Of a stretch of 64,000 nucleotides of DNA, positions 54,729 through 64,000 are shown one piece after another. This DNA comes from Megamerina dolium (lineage: Eukaryota; Arthropoda; Insecta; Diptera; Megamerinidae), in assembly GCA_963854835.1 (NCBI GenBank), contig OY978525.1:50875429-50939428 (forward strand), written 5' to 3'. The notes under the pieces were generated by a model, which made no database searches, was not told where the DNA came from, and saw only the letters and a list, made by a program, of their open reading frames with translations. Position numbers and translations under genes: made by a program. Numbering within the stretch: position 1 is the stretch's first letter; each line of letters opens with the position of its first letter.

Positions 54729-55860
54729 TCTGTAAGGATGGTGAAAATTTACCAAATAAAAGTGGACCAACTGAAAAAACAGTTGTCAGAGATAAATTGC
54801 GTATGGAAATTCAAGAAGGTTCGTCTCGCCAAGAAAGCGTCATTGGACTATTCCAGAAGACAATTAATTACAAACTTCAAGAAATATCTGCAGCTATTAA
54901 TGAGACAGTTGCAGAATTAAAAGAACATGTAGATGAAATTTCCGGAACCATTAATTAAAAATTCACGGATCTGAAGGAACATGTAGATGACTTGGAAGAT
55001 AAATTCGAGAAATTACAGCACGAATTCAATCAACTAAAAATAAATGGACCAGCCACATCATTGATTAGAGATTCAACTACAATCAAACTAAAGCCACCAA
55101 CATTTGAGGGAAGCACGCCATTCAATATATTCAAGCTTCAATTCGACACAGCTTAGCAAAATCAATAAGATGGTAGTGACAAGACCGCTGCTTTAATAGT
55201 CGCATTAAAAGGCAATGCTTCCAAAGTGTTACAATTGGTTCCAGAGAAAGATCGTGGTAGCTACCAATCACTGATCGACACACTCCAGCGAAAATATGAA
55301 TATAAGAGTCAATTGCATCGAGTGGAATTAAGATGGCAAGTGCAACGGAGCATTGAGAGACTTCAGGAATTCGATTGCGATTTTGGGGGCTTATGTAATC
55401 TAGAGCTCTCCGGTAATTCGGAAGAGTTCGTCGAAAAAATAAAAATAGAGGCATTCATAGATGGTATACGTGACGGAGAGACTAAGCGTGCCATAGTCAT
55501 GTCATGCGGAAACAATTTGTAGTGCCTTGACGTATGAAGTCGCCAGTTTAATGTGTCGACCAGTGCCACGTGTACTCCAATTAGAGGCAGAACATCAGAT
55601 CTGGTTGAAGCAATGTGTCAGGCAGTTAAGTCAATAGTGCAGCCTAAAGCAAGAACAACAGGTCGACGCTAAAACAAATTTTATGGCAAGTGCTTTATTT
55701 GCGACAAACGAGGGCATATAGCGCGTGATTGCATTCAATCGAATATGAAGCCTAGAGGAAGAACAAGGAATCAACGATAAAATGAATTTGCCGGTAAGTG
55801 CTTGATATGCGACCAAAGAGGATACATGGCCCGTAATTGATGTCTACGACGCAAGCAACA
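54729..55860 (+). pseudogene. gypsy element 3 gag with two zinc knuckles, broken
   Basis: A helical N-terminal region (NYKLQEISAAINETVAEL, coiled-coil-like) is followed by a core starting LKPPTFEGSTPFNIFKLQF. The frame at 55226-55522 continues with LVPEKDRGSYQSLIDTLQRK. After a stop, two tandem knuckles are visible: KCFICDKRGHIARDC near 55684-55730 and KCLICDQRGYMARN near 55796-55840, where His is replaced by Tyr and the last Cys by a stop. Stops at 54956, 55155 and others make it non-functional. The gag would have packaged the RNA of this element. Confidence 0.75.
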
Positions 55861-55939
55861 AAAACCGCATTCACCAGGGCAACGAAAGGAAGATCGTGAT
55901 GTTAGTCAACGTAGTAAAGCTGATACTCCATCTCGTCGT

Positions 55940-57068
55940 ACTTGCACCGTGGATAGGAAGCATTGGTCTCGGGTAAGAAGTAAGAAGAAACACATTATCA
56001 ACCTAAGACTTACGAATATATTGCCGGAGGAGTTATGGACCACCGAACGAGTGCAAGAAGATCAGCGGAACGACCCAGATCTAGTAAAGATTATGGAATA
56101 CAAGGAGCAGGGCGTACGTCCAGATTACCATCAAATGGCTAATGAGAGTCCAATAGCAAAGGCAATGGGAAAGTGAAGATGGAAAAATCACTAATGATTT
56201 TCTAGTGGTACACACAGCAAGAATAAATGATGTGATAACTCAGTATTACAATGCTTCCAGTGGAGGGCATTTGGGCATCACAAGAACCGTCGAGAAAATA
56301 AGGATCGATTTTATTGAATTGGATGCCACGACCATGTCGCTGATTGGATCCGGAAGTGCAGGCAATGTGCAATATCCAAAGTTCCCACTAAGAAAAGTCG
56401 AGGTAAGATGCACCAATACACCGTAGGTGCTCCATTTGAACTAATTTCTATGGACATAGCTGGATCATTTCCAATAAGCAACGCAGGAAACAAGTATGAT
56501 CTGGTGGTTATAGATTACTTCAGTAAATGACCTGAAGTAAACCCCATTCCAAATCAAGAAGCTACTACAGTTGCGGTTGTACTCGTCAACCAATGGATTA
56601 CTCGTTTTGGTGTACCGAAGGAGTTACACTCAGACCAACGTCGAAATTTCGAATCAGTTGTATTCCAAGAGATATTCCGCATGCTTATGTATACAAAACT
56701 CGTACAACACCTTTGCATCCACAAACTGATGGCATGATAGAACGATTTAACCGTACCTTGGAGGAATATTTGAGAAAAGTCGTAGATAAATACCAAAGAG
56801 ACTGGGATGTACGATACATATACCAATGTTCAACATGGCATATCGATGCGCACAACATGATACGGCGGCTACTACACCGGCAATGGCAATGTTTGGAAAC
56901 GAAAGAAAGGCCTGTCTCCTAAACTACAGACCTATTGGGAAGGACCATATGAGATTATAACATTGATAAATGTCGTAGTGTATCGTATTCAACATGCCTG
57001 GAATAAAAGATCAAAGTTTAAATTAGTGCACTTGGAGCGACTTGCGCCATATCGAGGGGGGGTATAAA
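55940..57068 (+). pseudogene. gypsy element 3 integrase, broken; RT absent
   Basis: After gag the sequence goes straight to integrase. An N-terminal zinc region (YYNASSGGHLGITRTVEKI) and a degraded Cys pair come first, then FELISMDIAGSF (first Asp), FGVPKELHSDQRRNF (second Asp) and HPQTDGMIERFNRTLEEYL (Glu). The C-terminal part reads YWEGPYEIITLINVVVYRIQ and HLERLAPYRGG. Protease, RT and RNase H are missing entirely, so this copy must have depended on another element or decayed after insertion. Many frame breaks are present. Confidence 0.8.
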
Positions 57069-57072
57069 AACT

Positions 57073-57341
57073 TGTTCGGGATGAACAAGGTTAAAATGAG
57101 ATGAAGAAGGAGATGAATCTCGACTTCGATAAAGGAAGATTCTGGAGTGTTGCACAGAGTATAAATAGAGCCAGTGTTGACAAATGCAATTCAATCGAAT
57201 CCCGAACGTGATTGCGCAAACATCGATACAGTATCAGAGGCAAAACTTTAAAAGAGTACTTTAAAAGAGTTATTGTAAATAGTTGATTGTAAACAGAGTT
57301 CATTAATTAAATTGTTGCTGTGTATAGTTGTTCGAACTAAG
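57073..57341 (+). repeat. gypsy element 3, 3' LTR (3'-truncated)
   Basis: A purine tract (GAGGGGGGGTATAAAAAC) precedes TGTTCGGGATGAACAAGG at 57073. A TATAAATAGAG promoter word lies near 57160. It is cut near CGAACTAAG by the (TA)n tract, about 45 bp short of the end seen in the 5' LTR. Confidence 0.75.
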
Positions 57342-57342
57342 T

Positions 57343-59935
<2,593 letters not shown>

Positions 59936-59940
59936 GCGAG

Positions 59941-60431
59941 TGAATGCCTGTGGGTTCGCTCACTGTGCTGCACTTGCCTAGAAGTCGTGGTGACGTATAG
60001 ATGGTGATGATTACGGTGACTGTGGCCGTTGTTGCTGGCAATAATAACACACGGACACTTGTTTTTTCACTGTTTTTACATATATTAATCCTAATCTCCA
60101 TGATTATTTATTGAATTCAAAGTAAATGTATATTATATTGAGAGGGAAAAATGTCGCGCACTGCTCGAGAAATTGGGGCTTTTTTATTTTTGTTTATAAT
60201 TTTAATTTTAAAATTTATAGAAACACGCACTTCTTTTTAATAGGGAGTTTATATCAACAATAATAGCAAAGTAAATAAACAGAAAGTGAATAGCTAAAGT
60301 AAAAGAAAAGAGAGTATGGGAGTGAGAGCAAGAGAGAGAATTATAGCGAAAAATAGCCGAACAAATAGAATTATATTAGGGTTGCTAAGTTTGGGCGGGC
60401 AATGTGCGACACACGTCTTCTGGCGTAGACA
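59941..60431 (-). repeat. BEL-type 3' LTR (family beginning TGTCTACG)
   Basis: On the minus strand the polypurine tract GGGGGCAGAA (60432-60441) is followed by TGTCTACGCCAGA at 60431. The LTR has CTCTTTTCTTTTAC-type pyrimidine runs and GCAGTGCGCGACA near 60150, like the copies at 22.3 and 48.3 kb. The downstream edge lies between 60140 and 59941 and is not resolved. Confidence 0.65.
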
Positions 60432-60441
60432 TTCTGCCCCC

Positions 60442-61556
60442 TTGCAGGAATACTGCAAAAGAGACGGAACCTCCACCCGAGACGGTGGGAATGAGAAAAA
60501 AAAATTAAATAAAGCAAATAAAAATACGGTATTTCATATACTTATATTTAATCTTAAAAATAAAAATTAACTATAAAATGTTGGGATTTTGAATTCAATT
60601 CGAATTCAAGTTGATCAGCATCACCAGTGAGGGAGTTCAAGCCAGGATTTGAGATTTTGACTCTTGTAATAGTGAGACAGAGCCCTCGAGGATGGATGAC
60701 GCATGTTAGATGCAACACGTGGAAAACATCACGAACGGAATGGCACTAGATCGACTTCTTCATTGCTGATGCTTTTCGATCTTCAGAAAAAGGGTTGCTA
60801 AGCTCGACAATAGCGGTCAAAGCGATTAAGTTCAACGAGTGTGGTTTACAACTCCTCATGGTAATAGGAACCATTCAGTCCAATGTAGGGAAATGGCAAA
60901 AATCCTTAGGGAGAGATGACACATGTTGAATGATGTGCGAAATAAATGTTGATTGCCGAATGCGTGGATCGATGAATACTGAGTGTGGACTGTTGATTGT
61001 TGAATGTAGTACGTGGAATGTTAATTGGTGTAAGTTGATTGAGGAGCGCTAATTTAAAAGTGTTGTCCAATGTTTATTGGTGTATAGATCAGGGTTGGAT
61101 CACACCATCTCAGGTGAACAGATTCTCAGGGCTGGTCGTAGACCAGATCAAATGGTTCGAGAAGTCAACGTAGTTGACAAACCTAGAGTTCGTAGAGCGC
61201 TTGCAGCATTAATAATTCTATATTGTCGGGCTTGCCAGAATATGTACCGCTCGTGAAAAGTTCTAACTTCAAATAGAATCTGCATGTCTTGGGTTCATGA
61301 TATGACTCATGAATATGTAGCAAATAATTTGAAAATAACACATGGGATTATTCACACGCATATACACTATGCCAGTGCATAGTTCCATTGAAGCTTCGTA
61401 GAAGTTCGGGAATTAACTCGGGCAGTTACAGTGAACTGAACAATGTGAGAGTGGGATGCGTGTGACGGTCAGTATCGTGTAGTCTGACAAAACGTTGCTA
61501 TATAATACGGGTGTGGCATCAGAGGCTTATATATTGCTCAAGCCACAATCTTCAAA
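60442..61556 (-). other. Non-coding region between gag and 3' LTR
   Basis: About 1.1 kb without a supported frame on either strand. In an autonomous BEL element this space would hold protease, RT, RNase H and integrase (about 4 kb). I see no trace of them. Confidence 0.5.
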
Positions 61557-63770
61557 TCACCTTTTACGTGACAACAATTTTGGGGGACCAATATTAGGCG
61601 GGATCAAATGCATTGCCATGCAAGTAGAAATCCTCTCGTTGATTGAACGAGTCTTTTGTGGGGAGTGATACGCAGATCTCGAGATTCCGTTGGATATTGC
61701 TGTATGGGAAGTATTACGTCTGGTAAATACTTTTGACGGGAGTTGATTTCTTCTTGGATGCGATCTGTAAGATCGATCATTTGCATCTGGGGGGAGCATT
61801 GTATAACGGTGAACCTTCCGCTTTGCTCTCGGGTCATGCCGCGCTCTGTGAAGCAGGGAATGATGTTGCTTCCCACAGACCGCATGAAAACTCACTGTAG
61901 CATTTCGCAAGGGTATACGATGTTGCCAAACAGTTGTTGCAAATTCCATACTGATGCACACAGAGTATTCTCTCTTCAACCAGGGGGTGCTTGCCTCTAC
62001 ATAGCGGGCAGCATGTCTTCGTGACAGTACTATGCAACGAACTAACATCTTTAGCTGTTGTGAGGGGTTTTTCTGAACATTTGGGGTGTATTCTGTTATT
62101 ACTTCGTGTCGGGTGCTTATCGCATTTAGTACGAGGTGATGAATGCGGGAGTTTGTAGAAACGGATTTGATTGTGAAATAATGAAACTATTATACGGGAT
62201 GTAGTGTTCACTGGCGGGAGGATTGTCGTGATTGGTACTGTATCCAAAGTTGTATTGCATTTTTCCTTTGCAACAACTCGCTGCTGAGAGGTGCAAGTAC
62301 GCTGACAAGAACATTCAGCTGATGTTTCAGGGGAAGTTGCCTTACAGCAAGTGCTGGAAGCATTCTCTAGCCTGTGAAGTAGGGAATTGTGTCTTTGTTT
62401 ACAGGATGAGCACGTGTATCGGCTCTTACAATCACTGTAATCGTGAGAGTTGGCCAAACAATTGGTACACAGTTTATGTTTGTTAACTACGCTGTAGCGT
62501 TCATCAACCAACAACTTCGGCACAATGGACAACCATGATTGGAGACACTGGCATGATAAATGCTAATTCCGTGTGACTCTACCCGAGGTTTATTTGTACG
62601 CTGGGGAGGGTTGAATCGACCGGGTTGCTGATTCGATGGTTGCCTAAGTTGCCGAGTTGGTGGTTGGCTGGATTGTCGAGAACCACTTCGGATATCTGCA
62701 ACTGATTCCAAAGTCTGATACCGATCTGTAAGAAAGGCATCGAAGTCGCTCCAATTAGGGATTTCACGTTTATTTTTTATCGATTGCTCCCAAAGACTCA
62801 ACGTGTTATACGGTAGTTTCGAAGAACACAAATAGACCAAAATAGGATTCCACTGATTTGTGTCGATGCCTAAGAGCTTCAAATTCATAATGCAATCGTT
62901 AACAGTGCGCTGTAAGCGCTTTAAGTTGGGACCGGTTTCTTGGGTAACAGAGTGCAAGTTGAAGAGTGATTTCAATTGTATGTTTACCAATATGCGTTTG
63001 TTGTCATATCGCTCTTCTAAATTGTGCCACGCTATTGAGAAGCCATCATTAGTCAACGGAGTTGACTTAATGATACTGTGTGCTTCACCATGGGTTTTCT
63101 GTAGCAAGTGGTACAATTTTTCTACGGAACTCAAGCGAGGATGATTTGTATATAGGGCCGTGAACATATTTTGGAAGCTTGGCCAGGAAACATAATCGCC
63201 CGAAAAACACTTAGTGTCACATGGATGCAGCTGAATAGCGGGAAATGAATGTATATTATTTATTTTCTCCACGGGTGGATTCGGATGCCACCTCGAAACT
63301 CAGCTCGTGAAGAACAGCAGGAAATGAAGGTTGACGGGGTATGTTTTTAGCGGGAGAAGAGGAAACTGCGGGGGGTACCACTTCGGATCTCAGCTTGCGA
63401 AGAACATCAGGAAATAAATGTTGATGAGATATGTTTACATCGGGAGCAGGGGGAATTTCGGGAGACACCACCTCAGTTCAGTTCATGAAGATGAGCATTA
63501 ATATTAGAGAGGCACCGGACATACGAGGTGTAACATTTTCTATATACCTCTTTAATTTGGCTAATATCGACATCTTCAGCGACTTCCTCTGTTAGAACAT
63601 TGTGATATGCTGTTCTGCAATCACTCCACAGGGACTGGAATTTCTTTTGCTGTGCCTCCAAGCTAATTTTGTTATGAGCTTCTGGGTTGATGGCATGAAA
63701 ATTACTATCAAATTCAATAATATCTTCCACGGTAGCTCTGAAAAGATCGTAAGCTGACATCCTATTAGCG
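61557..63770 (-). pseudogene. BEL/Pao gag with tandem peptide repeats and two zinc modules
   Basis: The minus-strand gag starts near 63760 with MSAYDLFRATVEDIIEFDSN (a longer ATG at 63839 is possible) and runs to a stop at 63473. Next comes a tandem repeat of about 32 residues (NISHQHLFPDVLRKLRSEVV, NIPRQPSFPAVLHELSFEVA, NIHSFPAIQLHP). The DUF1759 core (62487-63272) has FSGDYVSWPSFQNMFTALYT and LEERYDNKRILV. After a frameshift near 62540, zinc module 1 (CTNCLANSHDYSDC, CSSCKQRHNSLLH) is followed by a ~110-residue Thr/Ser/Cys-rich spacer. Zinc module 2 follows (CPLCRGKH, CNNCLATSYTLAKC), its end in a further frame (CGKQHHSLLHR near 61830). Gag would package RNA. It is split by one stop and two frameshifts. 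Confidence 0.75.
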
Positions 63771-64000
63771 ATTGTAAAATTCCAGATGTAATACGTATGT
63801 TGCCTTTTCGTACGATTTATCAAAAAAAAATGGGTTGCCAAAATGTTTCCGGAGAGAGATTAATCCGAAAGCCGTAGTCTTCCGTAGCCAAATTGAAGGT
63901 TATACCAGTGGGCTAACTTATGGAAGGTATGACCTTGAGCTTATTTTAAATTCGTATTCGATTCCGCTGAATTCCGGAATTGACGTAGGGAGATGTAATT
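63771..64000. other. Window edge, upstream of gag
   Basis: Probable leader of the minus-strand BEL element. Its 5' LTR would lie beyond the window. Nothing more is recognised. Confidence 0.35.

Overview
This window is insect DNA, most likely from a fly (Diptera). It is AT-rich and filled with element families typical of fly genomes: BEL/Pao, errantivirus-like gypsy, jockey, RTE and R1-type LINEs, mariner/Tc1/maT and hAT-like elements. A true fruit fly (Tephritidae) would fit, but that is inference from general family content. I find no convincing single-copy host gene and no tRNA or rRNA gene. Nearly every open reading frame of size belongs to a transposable element, and most are broken. The window reads as a transposon graveyard or heterochromatic, piRNA-cluster-like region.

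Layout. 1-2.5 kb: minus-strand gypsy gag/protease remnant with its primer-binding site. 2.4-10.3 kb: plus-strand BEL/Pao element (leader, gag, broken pol), cut between gag and pol by a mariner fragment and a long inverted-repeat element. 10.4-11.0 kb: GC-rich zinc-knuckle reading frame. 11.4-22.3 kb: gypsy/errantivirus element with both LTRs and a CGCG target duplication. It sits inside an older BEL-type LTR and is itself interrupted by a 4.27-kb hAT-like element (15115-19387). That element contains a PIF/Harbinger-type MITE (TAA duplication) and an apparently complete DD37D maT transposon (17831-19135). 23.5-28.1 kb: fragments of Tc1, RTE, mariner and a minus-strand LINE, with two (TA)n tracts. 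28.1-32.5 kb: jockey copy 1. 32.5-34.9 kb: minus-strand BEL/roo-like env end. 34.9-36.9 kb: R1-type LINE debris. 37.3-46.4 kb: three RTE copies, two of them 5'-inverted. 47.4-50.8 kb: BEL-derived zinc knuckle and LTR, a gypsy gag remnant and a MITE. 50.8-54.5 kb: jockey copy 2. 54.5-57.3 kb: gypsy element lacking RT. 57.3-59.9 kb: an RTE copy inside a (TA)n tract. 60-63.9 kb: minus-strand BEL gag joined to its own LTR with no pol.

Working relations. The only frame that looks fully functional is the 343-codon maT transposase between perfect inverted ends. The two jockey copies carry different lesions, as do the RTE copies, and shared deletions among RTE copies suggest amplification from already defective sources. 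Three loci (11.4/22.3, 48.0 and 60.4 kb) carry one BEL-type LTR family beginning TGTCTACG. Two of them are joined to gag zinc-knuckle sequence and not to pol, which points to a gag-only non-autonomous BEL lineage.
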